64,000 nucleotides of DNA. Origin: Diphasiastrum complanatum (lineage: Eukaryota > Streptophyta > Lycopodiopsida > Lycopodiales > Lycopodiaceae). Shown one piece after another: positions 10,641 through 23,274 of this stretch. A program made the translations under genes and the position numbers. A model generated the notes under the pieces. That model was not told where the DNA came from, made no database searches, and was given only the letters and a program-made list of their open reading frames with translations. The DNA lies in assembly GCA_029204225.1 (NCBI GenBank), contig MU832049.1, forward strand, positions 25,991-89,990, written 5' to 3'. Numbering within the stretch: the first letter of the stretch is position 1; the number at the start of each line of letters is the position of its first letter.

Positions 10641-11540
10641 ACCTATTGCACCCAAAGCTGATGACGGATCATCCATGATAGATCATACGATTGATCGCCC
10701 AAGGTCAGCCAAGGGAGGTCACTATCATTCAGAGACGAATGTCATGAGATGGACAGATGCATTAGCAACTATTGACTGCCAGACATGTCAATATGAATCA
10801 GATCCAAAATCGAGTACATTTTCACCCAAATGTTACACTATGGACACACCAATCACATTTGGAGTGAATATGATAAATATAGCATGGCTGTCAGCGGAGC
10901 CGATTGAGAACCCAGTGGACGATGATCTGGTCCCTTGGCAATATGCTCTAACTTATAATAAGGAGATTGAGCTGACTGATGAACAAGTCCTACACCACAT
11001 GGACCCAGATCGTTACAGAACCAAGAAGGTACCAGCTCAACCACCACAAAGGTCTGCTATGGCAAAAGTCTCAAGGATCGATCCACCCAAGGCACCTGCA
11101 AATAAGAAGAATCAGTTGAAGCAACACTATAACTAGGTGATCCAATGGAGTGACCTACCCGAAGAGGCAATAGCTACAGTAGACGTTGATATTCGCAACC
11201 ATGAGGTGAATGTCACAGCAGTCCCGAAGAAAGACCACAAGGATGAACCCACCAAAATGACAAAAAAGAGCAAAAAGAAGGTGTTGGATTCCATGAAGTC
11301 AATCAAGTTGGACTCAGATACAACGTCATCTTCTACACAGGTGACAGAAAATAAAAAAATGACCAGTCAGGCCAAGATCAATATGTTGAAAGAGGAATCT
11401 CGACGAGATCCAGTTCACGAGATGCCTGATACTTTCAAGAATTATACCTTGGACGACGTGGTAATCATGATGCCGCAAGCCCAACGAGAACCTGATCAAA
11501 GTCAAGCACTAGCGAAACAAGTCTTCGAGGGACCTGCGTG
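10641..11540 (+). pseudogene. gypsy protease-RT linker
   Basis: About 300 codons without a catalytic motif: a Cys-containing part (ATIDCQTCQYE), ELTDEQVLHHMDPDRY, a Lys-rich stretch and NYTLDDVVIMMPQAQREP before FEGPA. The same blocks recur at 6.84-7.6 kb and at 1-121, so this linker is a family hallmark. Its function is unknown to me. Confidence 0.75.
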
Positions 11541-11550
11541 AACACAGCCG

Positions 11551-12600
11551 ATGAATCTTGCGAAACCAGGAGAAGAAGAAAGGATAGTGCATGTGGGAGA
11601 GCAGTTAACACCCACGCAGTTCAAGAGACTACGATCCTTGTTGGTGGAATATAACGACTGTTTTGCCTGGAGCTATAGTGATCTAAAGGGCATTCCGCCA
11701 ACAGTAGTCCAACACATCATACCTTTGGTGGACGGATTAGTCCCCAAGGTAAGCCGTTACTACCGCTGCAACCCAAATTATATAGATATGATCAAGCAAG
11801 AGTTACAGAAGCTTATGGATGCAGATTTCATTTACGAAATCGAGAACACGGAATGGGTATCACCGATAGTTATAGTACCCAAGAAGTATGGCAAAATGCA
11901 AATCTGTGTGAATCTGAAGGCGCTTAATGCAGTCACCAAAAAGGACCATATTCCTTTACCATTTACGGAAAGTGTCCTCAATAGAGTAGTTGGCGACGAA
12001 GTCTACAGTTTTTTGGATGACTTCAGCGGTTACAACCAAGTGAAAATAGCCCCCCAGGACCAGCACAAGACAACATTTGCCACAGAATGAGGAACTTATG
12101 CCTATAAAGAAAAGCCATTCGTACTTTGCAATGCCCCAAGCACTTTCCAGTGAGTCATGCAGGCGGCATTCAAAGATTATTTGCAAAAATTTTTGGAAAT
12201 TTTCTTGGATGATCTGTGTGTGCATGGACCAGATTCAGAACACTTATCCAGTTTGGAGAAGGTGCTACAAAAATGCCGCGAATATCAGATCTCCCTGAAT
12301 CCAGAAAAATGTCAATTCTGGGTGACACATGGCTTGATACTCAGCCATATAGTGTCAAGACATGGGATCGCCACAGATCTATCAAAGATCAGGATCATTA
12401 TTGATCTACCACCACTTGGGACGATCCGCGAGGTCTACATTTTCATGGGCCATGCTAACTATTATAGGATCTTCATTCTTGATTTTGCGGAGTTAGCCAG
12501 ACCAATTTACAAGCTCACAACGGATCCACATTGGAATGAGGAAGCTCTAAAGGCTTTCTAGAAGATTAAGGATGCATTGGTCTCAGCACCAATCTTATGA
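11551..12600 (+). pseudogene. gypsy reverse transcriptase
   Basis: Shows the RT blocks in order: VSRYYRCNPNYIDMIKQEL, TEWVSPIVIVPKKYGKMQIC, the LPFTESVLN block, SFLDDFSGYNQV with HKTTFATE, then FLEIFLDDLCVHG corresponding to the catalytic YxDD-type box, and the primer-grip/connection part with HANYYRIFI. Palm and fingers are represented. Broken in places. Confidence 0.9.
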
Positions 12601-13020
12601 CCACCCAATTGGTCCATTGAGTTCCCCGTGCATATGGACGCATCGAAGTATGCAGTTGGAGCAGTCTTAACCCAGCCAAGTGAACACAAAAAGGATTTTC
12701 CAATCCGATTTACAAGCCGAAAGCTCAGTGATACCAAAATGGATTATTCAACCACAGAGCAGGAAGCACTGGCAATGATCTATGCGGTTAAGAAGTTTCG
12801 ACACTATTTGATGGCCACACATTTTGCTTTTTATATGGACCATAAACCCTTGCTATATCTCGTTAATAGAACTTGCAACACTGGGAGAATCACCAGATGG
12901 CTCCTTCTGTTGTTAGAATTTGATTTTCGGATAGTAGTTCGCAAGGAAAAACAACACTACATGGCAAATCATGTGTCACGAATCAAGGGAAAGGAGATTG
13001 CAACCCAACCCGACGATGAG
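12601..13020 (+). pseudogene. gypsy RNase H
   Basis: VHMDASKYAVGAVLTQ is the typical start of the gypsy RNase H. It is followed by TTEQEALAMIYAVKKFRHYL and FYMDHKPLLYLVN, the blocks carrying the acidic metal ligands. It lies between RT and integrase as expected. Confidence 0.9.
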
Positions 13021-13029
13021 CTGGCAGAT

Positions 13030-14255
13030 GCTGCCTTATTTTACGTGGATACAGTACTAGAATGGGCTGTCGACATTGTTGAATATCTAATGCGGGGCCA
13101 ACCAGACAAATCACTACCAAAGGCGGAACAACGAAAATTGATCTTGAAGGCTAGACCTTATCAGCTGATTGCCAGCCAATTGTACCAAAGAGGTCCAGAC
13201 GGAATTCTTCGGCGGTGTATTCTTCCTCATGAGACCACCCAGATCATTTCGCTTTCACATGAAGGCATGGGTGGAGGTCATTTTGCATCTGACATTACAG
13301 TTCGCAAGATCCTGCAATCAGGATGTTGGTGGCCAACAATTCATAAAGACACAGAGGAATACTTGAAAAAGTGCGATGTGTGCCAAAGGGCAAGGAGACC
13401 AATGAGATTGAACTATGATCTACTGCACCCAATCTTAGCCCAAGCACTGTTTGAAAAATGGGAATTGGATTATATTGGTCCAAATCACCCTGCAGCAAGG
13501 AGTTCCCAGGCTCGATACATAATCGTAGCCACAGACTACCTCACCAAATGGGTCAAAGCCAAGGCAGTAAGAGTAGCTGATGCTAGGACCACTGCCAAGT
13601 TCCTTTATGAAAATATCATTGTGCGCTTTGGATGTCCGGTGGAACTAGTCAGTGATCGCGGAAGCCATTTCATCAACGAGACCATCAAGGTCATGTTGGA
13701 GAAATTCTTCATGATCACAGAACCAGTACGCCTTATTATCCTCGTGGTAATGGGCAAGCACAATCATCCAATAAGATCCTGTATAGTGTGCTCACGAAAA
13801 CAGTTGAAGCTACATATAAAGGGAGCACTGATCAAACACCTTTCCAATTGGTATATGGTCAGGATGCTGTGATGCTAGTAGAGTTTTTAGTTCCTTCATT
13901 AAGGATTGCCACCGCGCAACATCTTAATGAGTCCAAATATCTACAACTACGCCACGAAGCTTTGCATAAACTCTGTGAAACATGCTTACTAGCTGTGCAT
14001 GCATTGGCAGCTGAAAAGGAAAGACGCAAAGCTTGGCATGATCGCAGATTACAAAAGAAGGATCTTCGTTCAGGAGTTCTGGTCTTGATGTATAAAACCA
14101 AGGCGATCAAGGGGAAGTTGAAATTCATGGGCGAAGGTCCTTATAGGATCAAGGAAATTCGTAATCATGGGGCCGTGAACTTAGAACAGCTTGATGGGAT
14201 GCCATTCGACACACCCATCAACGGTAGCCGGTTGCACAAGTACTGGCCACCATAG
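13030..14255 (+). pseudogene. gypsy integrase
   Basis: The N-terminal zinc-binding region is present with HEGMGGGHFASD and CDVCQRARRP (HHCC). The catalytic core shows ELDYIGP, YIIVATDYLTKWVKAK and a VSDRGSHFINE block. A C-terminal region has KFMGEGPYRIKEIRNHGAV, a GPY-type motif, and ends NGSRLHKYWPP shortly before a purine-rich GGAGGTGG at 14271. No chromodomain follows. Confidence 0.85.
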
Positions 14256-14260
14256 TAAGA

Positions 14261-15349
14261 TATATCCAGATTGGAGGTGGCACGTTACAAAAAGCTAATC
14301 TGCTCAGCCATCACCGCTAGATCTAAGGAGATCAAGCCAAATCAAGCTAAATCCATCAAGATTCAGCCAGATCTGGCAAGATCGGGAAAATCCATCAGAA
14401 TCCAAGGAGGATCCAGATCTTGATAGGGTAAAAAAAAAAAGCAAATAATCAGATTGACTGATGGATCTACTACCAAGAATCCATCAGAACTTTCAGAGCA
14501 CTACCAACAGTCAGATCAAGCCTGGATGAAGCTGATTACCAGTTTACAAAAGTTAAAAATCAGAAAATCTCGAGATCTCGTCAAAAATCTGAAAGAGCAC
14601 TTTTTTCATGATTTTTTAAGATCACCTGGGAGATAGCTCTTGAAAATTGGACAATCACCAATACATCCATGAAAATCTCTGCGAGAGTTCCTGATGGAGG
14701 AATCATCACTTTTTAGTATATGCGAGAGTTCCCAGAAGTAGAATTTTCAGAAACCTCGCAGAGCATCAAGATCATCTTACCAACTCTCACAAGGTGCCTA
14801 AATGGAATCAGAGTAGTGAAATTAGCCTGCCTACATGGACTGATCTTGAAAATCCAATCACAGAAACAAGTTGTGCTAGCGATCACTTCTTGCGAGAGTT
14901 GAACCCTCGCAGACAGCCTGAACCCTCGCAGAACCTTCGCATAGCAGTCAAATCACCTTCTAAACTCTCGCAGATTTCTCTGAGGTCTTAGAATTTTGTG
15001 AAGAAGGTGCCTGCCAAAATTTGGGTGGAACTGAATAAGGGAAAGTGAATTTCACCTAATACGCACTCTAAATTCTGCTATATAAGGGCTGAATTTGAGT
15101 CATTTGTCACCTTTGCTAGCGAAGCTCTGCCGAAATTTCCACTGAAAATACCAAGTTTTCTGTTTTTAACCAAACTTCCTACCAGCTATCATCTGCTCAT
15201 ATTAAACACTGATCTGCACTCTGAACTACAATCATTGTCCTCCAACACTCATTATTCTCAGTTTTCTGCTGTTTCCACATCTTTTTTTATTTTCCACCGT
15301 TTTTTCTACTTTTTTCCACTTTTTAAACCACTAATCATCATTGCTAACA
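14261..15349 (+). promoter_or_regulatory. LTR-like promoter region with TATA box
   Basis: No coding motif. A clean TATATAAG lies at 15079-15086 in a GC-richer setting (CTATATAAGGGC), and about 260 bp later an ATG (15350) starts a Ser-rich peptide. Between 14.67 and 14.97 kb the motif TGCGAGAGTT and its complement (AACTCTCGCA, CCCTCGCAG) recur about seven times. This is what a U3 promoter plus leader of an LTR would look like, but I cannot identify TG...CA ends, so LTR status is inference. Confidence 0.5.
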
Positions 15350-17870
15350 TGGCCTCCTCATCCTCTGAAGACTCTGGCACCAAACAGGTGATCCAGCGTG
15401 ACATCCCCGAGGCCACGTAGATTTGGCCTCTACCCTCTGACACTCTGATCCAACCATAGCTGCAGACAGCCGCCCCCCTCCTTGAAGCAATGGGTTTTTA
15501 CTTGGCGCTCTTCCATTCTGAGATTAACATGGGCCTCACCCTTCACGCTTACGCCACCTGGGACGAGGACAAGGCTCGTTTCCACTTCTTGTACCAAGGT
15601 ACCACGTACAAGGTCAGGATTAAAGCCGACTCGATGTCACCGTTGGCATTATGTCCGGTAATCATCAACTCATCTCCCATCGCCACGCCAAAGCTCTGAT
15701 CAAACCATTCGTCACCCAAACAATACCAGAAATCCCCATCCAGACTAACAATGGTTACTTTATAGAAGCTATCACGGAACCCGTCATTCAGACGGCTACG
15801 CATCTGTTGAATAACTTTTTGGTTATTTCAACATTTTGCAAGGACAGAATTCAGTCTACGCTACTGAGTCAGAAAGTGGAGTCCTTTTTGGAATTCCCTA
15901 ACCCCTCCGTTGTGCCACACAATTGGCATAGCTTCCTTATTTGAGAAGTAACAAACTCCATCAAACCCAACAACCGTGAGCGAATCGCAGCAGGCCCCCT
16001 GTTGTGTAACTTTGCCTACGCACTTCTCGAGGCGAAAGTGCATGGTTTCCAATGCTCATCCCTCCTGTCTACCCTTGTGCCACATACTAACCTTTATTCA
16101 CCATCTCAAGCATCCACCTCATCCCAACCTGCAGTCATTAACACAATGGCCAACAAACAAATGCGTGGCACTGCCTCTACATCCACATCTCCACATGTTA
16201 CCCGAAGACATGTCTCCATTGCCGCACTAACCACTCCATCAATCATCGCCACTTCTTCTTCTGTGCAACCCCCCACTCCAATTTCTGTTTTCGCTACCTC
16301 TCTTCTTGTTCCATCCACATATGTTTCTGTCTCCATCCTCGTTTCTTCTGTTGATACCACTCCTACTTCTCTTCTAGTGTCCACTGCTCCATCCATCACC
16401 ATCGCATCCTCCATCACTCCTGCCACCACCGTTGCTCCTCTCACATTCAATCCTTCTGATTTGCAACTGTCCCCCGACACTCTGGCATGGATGCAAGTTA
16501 TCAATTTTTCACCCCCACGCCAGACACTTTCTGCTCCATCCTCACCTTCTTCCATACTCCACACCACTCTTCAGTTCCCCACTGTTCCTCCCATCCTCTC
16601 GTTCGGACAAACCATCCTCACCCATGTTTCCACAGTTGTTTCTCACACCCCACCCGCTTCGCCAACAAAGGTTGTCGAGGGAAGCCAATCACTGCATGAT
16701 GACGCATTTGTACAATGATTTTTGTAGCATCACCAGATCGGACTGACCCTACCGCCCAGATGGCATCCGAGACAAATGAAAACTTGATCGAAGACAATGA
16801 CGATGGAATTCCACAAGTCGTCGGGGCCGATACAACACAAGCCCCTGCCAGTGCCAGTGTACCAACTGCTCCCACGGATCTAACGACAACGTACCAAACT
16901 CTAGGAAAATACATCCTGGATGCGGTAGCGGCCAAAGCTATTTTGGAAAGCAGGGTACTACAGTTGGCAACGAGTAATACATAGTTGCGAGCAGACCTCA
17001 CCAAGCTGCAGCAAGAGCTGATTCTAGCTCAGCAACACAAACAAGTAGGGCACCAGGAGATTGCCAAGCTGCAGCAGGAGGAGGAGGGCCTAAACAAATA
17101 TATTCAAAGCCTCTCCAAAGCACTGACTGAGGCCTCCACAAAGGTGCGGGAGCTTCAAGTTGAAGCATCCCAACGGCTTGCCCCCATCCAGGCGCAACTT
17201 ACACTTTTGGAAGCAGAGAACACGCCCCTGGGGACAGAGGTCAAAGCTTTACAAGACAAAAAGCTCGTCTGGTTAGCTCAATCTGCACCGAACACAAGGC
17301 CGTTTTTATCGGACAAGTGCAACGCAAGAGCTCGCCCAAGCCAAGCAAGCCCTCAAGGCATTGGAAACGAAGGCCCAGCCCACCCCCGTGGTAATTCCAC
17401 TACCACCTAATTTTGACGCTGCACAGGCTAGTACCAGCCAAGATCAGAGCCAGCAGACAGCAGGGGGATTTCAGCCAGATCAAGGGTCCGAAGGCCAAGA
17501 CCAAGGACAGACAGATGCGGCCACTGAGACGCGAGACCAGAGCCAAGGCGCAACCACTTGCCAAGGCCAAGCAACATCATCCAGAGGATCGCGTACGATA
17601 TCAACCAGCCGGGCCTTCCGAAGACCGAAGTCCATGGAGGAGAACATCAATGAATTTTTATCCAAATATCCCCACGAGTCATCAAGAGGCAGCTGGCAGA
17701 TATCATTCTCAGCTCAGACCATCAAGGGAAAAGAACTGCAAGCCTTACCCGCCCTCCAACCACAACCGGAGTGGCAACAACAGTTATTTGAGAGAGTCAT
17801 TTTTAAACTTAGAGATCACTTTTTAGAGTTGGGTTCAAATTGGGACTCACATGAATCTTGTGACTTCTAA
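15350..17870 (+). pseudogene. Ser/Pro-rich and coiled-coil protein remnant of an LTR element
   Basis: It starts MASSSSEDSGTKQ. Then comes GFYLALFHSEINMGLTLHAY with a YQGTTYKVRIKADSM stretch, a long Ser/Thr/Pro-rich part (16.0-16.7 kb), an acidic Ala/Thr-rich part, a strongly predicted-looking coiled coil (LQQELILAQQHKQVGHQEIA and following, 16.98-17.28 kb) and a Gln-rich tail. No zinc knuckle or enzyme motif. The minus-strand remnant at 2.9-4.97 kb has a similar layout. It is most likely an extra or gag-like protein of a Tat/Athila-type gypsy element, and is interrupted several times. Function unknown. Confidence 0.5.
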
Positions 17871-18410
17871 TGTACTTTTTGTGGACCCTTGGACAAGTTG
17901 GGTCCAAGATGAATGGATAGGATCCTTGTGAATATTAGCCAATAAGATTGAGGGGCAAGGGCCTTCCCCATTTTATAAAAAGGCACCATTTGTGCACTAT
18001 TTCCATGCTTAATGAGAAGGAGGAAACTCTACCATTTTTGGAAGAGAAGCATCCTCATTTGCTATTCACTACCTGCTATTGCTCTTGGTTGTGTTTTCCA
18101 TTGCTTTCTATTTCCATGTTTATTGTTTGCCATAGTGAATGGTTTTCCATTAACAAGCATAAGGAGCATTTGAGCTAACCTCCACCCTCACTCTCTATCT
18201 CTCTCTTTCTCTTCCCTTCTCAATCTCTTCTTCTCCATTCCTTCTCTTCAACCAAAACTATGATGAATGTTAGTGTAGAGGAGTAGAGTAAAAGAGGAGT
18301 AGTATAGTGGTGAGCAGAGTTAAGGGAGAAAGTAGGAAATTAACTAAAAGTAGCATCTATGCATAGTTAGGTACCTATCCAGTGATCTAATCTTTGTTGA
18401 CAGACGGAAG
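17871..18410 (+). promoter_or_regulatory. LTR-like promoter segment
   Basis: Contains GTGGACCCTTGGACAAGTTG, a TATAAAAA at 17974-17981 followed by GGCACC, and a pyrimidine-rich part (18180-18245). It follows the coiled-coil remnant and stops at the copia coding end near 18418. This is consistent with the 3' LTR of the element to its left, but no repeat partner or terminal TG/CA could be fixed. Confidence 0.4.
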
Positions 18411-18417
18411 GGTTATA

Positions 18418-21400
18418 CTACGAAAGATCTTCGACCCCACAAGATCTAAGCTTGACAAATGAATTTTTAGGTAAAGATTTAGTAAACAAATCAGCCAAGC
18501 AACTTGATGATGGCACGTGTTGGAGCTTGATCTCTTTAGCTTGCACTTTTTCCCTCACGAAATGATGAGCAATTTTGATGTGTTTGCTCCTTGCATGGAA
18601 TGTAGGATTAGTTGCAAGTGATTGGGCTGATTTGTTGTCACAATAGATGATAGGGATCTCCTCTTCCATGGCATGAAGCTCCACCAATAGCCTTTTGAGC
18701 CACAAGACCTCCTTGCATGTTGATGTCAAGGCCTTGTATTCGGATTCTGTGGAAGATAGGGAGATGGTATCTTGCATTTTGGAAAGCCATGATACTACTC
18801 CATCACATAGAAAGGTGGCAAAGGCACTTGTTGATCTTGTATCCACTTTGTCACCTGCAAAATTCGAGTCACTATAGGCTCTTAAGCCAAGATTAGTTCC
18901 TCTAAACAAAATGCCAAAATTTTTAGTGGATGAAATGTATCTAAGAACTCTTTTGGCCATCTTCCAATGTGAAACTAGAGGACTTTGCATGAATTGGCTT
19001 AACTTTCCAACACTATAACTAGGATCAGGTCTAGTTATAGTTAAATAGATCAAGGAGCCAATAAGCCTTCTATATAATGTGATGTCCTCAAAGGATGCTT
19101 CATCACAACCAATAGATGCTTTTACATGTTGTTTTATTGGTGTCTCAATGCCTTTACAATTCTTCATTCCAAATCTATCGAGGATGGATGTAGCATATTT
19201 AGATTGACAAATGAAGCTAAAATCACATCCTCTAATAACCTCTGTTACAAGAATGAAGCTAAATAGGCCGAGATCTACCATCTTAAACTCTTTTGCTAAA
19301 GCAATTTTTACATCTCTAATTCCATCTAGATCATTACCACTCAAAATAATGTCATCTACATACAAAACAAGAATAATGATCATGCCATCATGAAAACTTA
19401 TATACAATGATGGATCATAAGCACTCATTACAAAATTGATGGAAATGAGAAAAGAGTTTAGCCTAGAGTACCATGCTCTAGGTGCTTGCTTGAGCCCATA
19501 AAGGCTCTTCTTCAAAAAACACACCTTTCCTTCATGCTTTGCCTTGATGAAGCCCTCGGGTTTCCTCATGTAGATCTCTTCCTCCAAATAACCATTGAGG
19601 AATGCATTTGTGAAGTCAAGTTGGAATAGCTCCCAATTGAAGGTTGTAGCAAGACTAATGATCAGCATGATAGTAACAAGCTTAGCCATAGGAGCAAAAG
19701 TCTCATCATAATCAATGCCTTTGGTTTGTAAAAAACCTTTGGCAACAAGCCTAGCTTTATGCTTGCTTATTGATCCATCTTGATTATACTTCAATCTAAA
19801 TACCCACTTGCAATCAAGAGGTTTCTTCCCTTGAGGAAGATCCACAAGATCCCAAGTATGATTCTCAATAAGAGCATCATACTCTACTTGCATAGCATCC
19901 ATCCAGCTTTTAGACTTACAAGCATCTTCATAGCATGTTGGCTCATCTAACATTCAAGTAAGAAAGGTGTAAGATGTGAAAGATGATGAGCCTTCCCTTT
20001 GATCACCTTGACCATCATAGGTGAGCCTCAATGGCTCGGATCTTGCCCTTGTAGATCTTCTTGGAGTTCTTGGAGTTCTTAGAGTTATTGCATCTTGAGG
20101 TGGATCCTCAAGTTCTTCTTCACTTGGAAGCTCCTCCTCCATCCTAGCATGATCCTTGGCATCAAGGTGATTAGTAGCATTATCATCCAATCACAAGCAT
20201 GTCCTTCATAAAAAATAACATCCCTACTCACTATCACATTGCTAGTGATGGGATTGAAGACTCTATAACCTTTGCTATTCTCACCATATCCCACAAAGAT
20301 GCCTTTGATGGATGTTGCATCATCCTTCCTTCTCTTATCCAAGGATTGGTGTACATAGCAAGTGGATCCAGAAACTTTGAGATCCTTGAGATTGGGCTTC
20401 TCTCCAAATAGAGCTTCAAATGGTGTGATTCCTCCAATGGCTTGGTTTGGCAATCTATTGCACAAGTAGTTAGCACAAGTTATTGCTTCATCCCAAAATG
20501 GTTTGGATAGAGAAGCATCTAGCCTTAAGGCCTTAGCACACTCACAAAGAGATCTATTTCTTCTCTCACTCACTCCATTTTGTTGAGGGGTGTATGGACA
20601 TGACAACTCCCTCTTTATGCCATTAGAACTACAAAAGTCAATCAACTTATTGGAGATATATTCACCTCCATTATCACTCCTTAATACCTTAATCTTGGTA
20701 CTAAGTTGATTTTCTACCAAAGTCTTGAACTTTACAAAAGAATCAAACATTATTGATTTGCTAGACAAGAGGTACATCCAACAAAATCTAGAATAGTCAT
20801 CAATGAAGATTACATAGTACTTGGCACCACCATTAGACTCATGTGAAAAACTTTGAACATCCGAATGGATGAGTTCAAGAGGAGAATTTGATCTTGATGT
20901 AGATCTTGAGAAGGGTAGTTTGTGAGCCTTTGAGAGGCTGCATGCTTCACATCTCTTCCCACACTTTGACAAATGCTTGGGGAGTCCAACTGCAAGCTCC
21001 TTTGTAGCCATAGATTCCATGGCTTTGTAGTTGGGGTGGCCCAACCTTTTGTGCCACAGTTCCACCTTTGATAGCTCCACCTTTGCCAAGTTAACACTCT
21101 CCACTGCAATATTAGCATCAAGCTTAAACAATCTACCTTGCTTAAAGCCTTTGGCTATACATTCATCATTTCTAAGGATGGAACAAACTCCATGCTTAAA
21201 TTGTACATCTAGGCCATTATCCATTAACTGGCCAACACTAAGCAAATTCCTGGTTAACTTAGGAACATAAAGAACATTATCTAGATTCATCCTTTTGGAT
21301 GATCCCACATACAAGGAAATTGTTCCCACTCCACTTATCTTACATTCTTGACTACTTGCAGTATAGATTGATCTATGTAAGTCATTGTAAGAAAGTAAGG

Positions 21401-23062
21401 TGGAGAATATGTCCTTTTGATATGTCATGTGAGAACTTGCCCCACTATCAATCCACCAAGAATCATTGGTGTTGCTCTTGGATGATGGTGGTTTGTTGGA
21501 AACCATCAAGGATGACTCTTCATCCTCCTCTTCCTCCTGATGTGCAATGTCACTTTGGTTGCTCTTTTGTGCCTTTTTCTTCTTGAGACATTCTGATGCA
21601 AAATGTCCTTTCTTTCCACAGAAAAAACATTTGTACTTGGACTTGTCTTTGATCTTGCCCTTTGAGCTTGAAGCCTCATCCTCCTCCTTGGTCTCCTTGA
21701 AGTGCTTCTTCTTGCCATTGGTCTTCTTCTTGCCTTTGAATGAGAAATTAGCTTTCTCATCACCATCCTGCAGAGAAATAGCATTCATTCTTGCATTGCT
21801 ATGCATCATCCTACACTCTTCAACCACTAATACACTGTGTAGCTTTTCTATAGTAGGCAAAGTGTCTTGGATTGCAAAGCTTTGGACCAAATTTGTAAAG
21901 CCACTCCCTAGACCATTGAGGACAATCTGAACAAGCTCACTATCTTGAATCTTCTCTCCAATGGAAGCTAACTCCCTATTGAGAGACTTGATTCTTAGCA
22001 CATAATCCTGTGCACTCTCATCACTCCTCTTCATGCTTTGTAGAATCTGATTCCTAAGCATGAGAACCCTCGAAGTGTTACTAGACTCATAAGTAGATTT
22101 TAAAGATTCCCAAGCCTCTTTAGCACTCTTACATGATGATACTTCCCTTAAAAGATCATTGCTTCCCAAGCCTCTTTAGCACTCTTACATGATGATACTT
22201 TCCTTAAAATATCATTGCTTACATTCATCTTAATACAGTGAAGTGCAAGCCTAGACCTCTTCTTGTATCTCACTAATTCCTGTGCACCTAGAGGTTCATC
22301 TTCATCATCTATTAGAAACTCAAAGATCCTGGAGCACCATTAGTGACTCCATTCTCACTTTTCAAATAGCATAATTGGTAGAATTTACCCTCTCACTAGC
22401 TTCTAGAACGTAGGCTCCCACTGATCCCATCTTACTAGCAAGATTCTACACCCAAGATATAGATTTGTTTGAACCTGAAACTCACAAAGGTTTCTAACTT
22501 GCAGTGTTTCACTCAAATGTTGACTTCTATTCCAACAGATGGATTTGTAATCACAGTTCTATCACTCCCTCACAAAGCTGGAATGAAGATAAGATGAGAT
22601 GAAAACTACTCTCAAGCAAATCTTGCCAATCTTGGCTATTCTTGGACAAAAACTGACTCTATCTCTCTCATTCACTTTGATGTACTTTCAAGACCTAGTT
22701 TCCACTTTAAGAAGGTATGAAATTAGCCTAGATTAATTAGTTCTCATGAAACAAATTCAAAACTAATCAATGGCAAGTGATCTTGGTAGCTTATCCTAGA
22801 ATTTGCACCAAAAATTACATCAAACTGACACCAGATGAATTTTATATGATCCAACGAATATGCATTATTAAATGCTGGTTCAGAGATGCCCACATGTGTG
22901 AACAGTACGCATTTTGATCCTGAAAAAGTTTGGGATCAAATTCTCTCACCAAAACTTGGATACCAGCTCGACCTTTAAATACTAGTTTTTTGCACCAAAA
23001 CCTGCTAAAACTGGATTAGATTCAGACACTGATCAATGGCCTTGTACTTGGCTCTGATACCA
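18418..23062 (-). mobile_element. Ty1/copia element, gag-pol, broken
   Basis: On the minus strand from the primer site (reverse complement of GCTCTGATACCA, 23051-23062): gag, a zinc knuckle (CFFCGKKGHFASEC), protease (DSGASSHMT), the pre-integrase block (LWHKRLGHPNYKAM), integrase (HSDV..., LRSDNGGEY, PQQNGVSERRNR), reverse transcriptase (CKWVFRLK, LDFTNAFLNG, LYVDDIILSG) and RNase H (AYSDSNFAGD, SSTESEY). Integrase before RT defines copia. Two long open stretches cover most of it with few breaks, so it is fairly recent. The 3' LTR is not seen; the coding end meets LTR-like sequence of another element. Confidence 0.92.
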
Positions 23063-23274
23063 TGTGAGAAGTACAATACTAAGGACCATAAATGGATCTT
23101 TGAATGATCCACAAGGTGATTGTATGCTTGTTAAACAATCTATCAGAAACTAGTCATCAGAAAACAAGATCTAGTTTAGTAGCTTGATAGGAAACAAGTA
23201 GAGACAATCAAAGCATTGCTCCACACGTGTGGAAATAAGGCTGTAGTACGGCCTGTAGACATGTTTACATAGTG
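23063..23274 (-). repeat. Copia 5' LTR, partial
   Basis: Begins TGTGAGAAG immediately after the primer site (in plus coordinates), i.e. the LTR's 3' end in element orientation. It includes CACACGTGTG (23222-23231). The match with 8304-8494 ends at GTTTACATAGTG, where PLE sequence starts, so only about 212 bp of this LTR are present. Confidence 0.8.

Larger units (their letters stand above)
9061..14260 (+). mobile_element. Ty3/gypsy element, gag to integrase, broken
   Basis: The most complete gypsy coding region in the window. The order is gag with two zinc knuckles, protease, a long linker, reverse transcriptase, RNase H and integrase with its C-terminal region, which is the Ty3/gypsy order (integrase last). 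Motifs such as NPNYIDMIKQELQKL, SFLDDFSGYNQV and DGGSGVNL suggest the Tat/Athila side of the family rather than chromoviruses, and no chromodomain is seen. The reading frame is interrupted about half a dozen times, so it is a fossil. The 5' LTR is not visible, since copia sequence abuts at 9060. Possible 3' LTR-like sequence follows from 14.26 kb. Confidence 0.9.

Noticed and set aside
16002-16718. Secreted mucin-like Ser/Thr/Pro-rich host protein
   Set aside because: No signal peptide, lies inside the LTR-element coding remnant, and its composition fits the pyrimidine-rich DNA. Kept only as part of that remnant.
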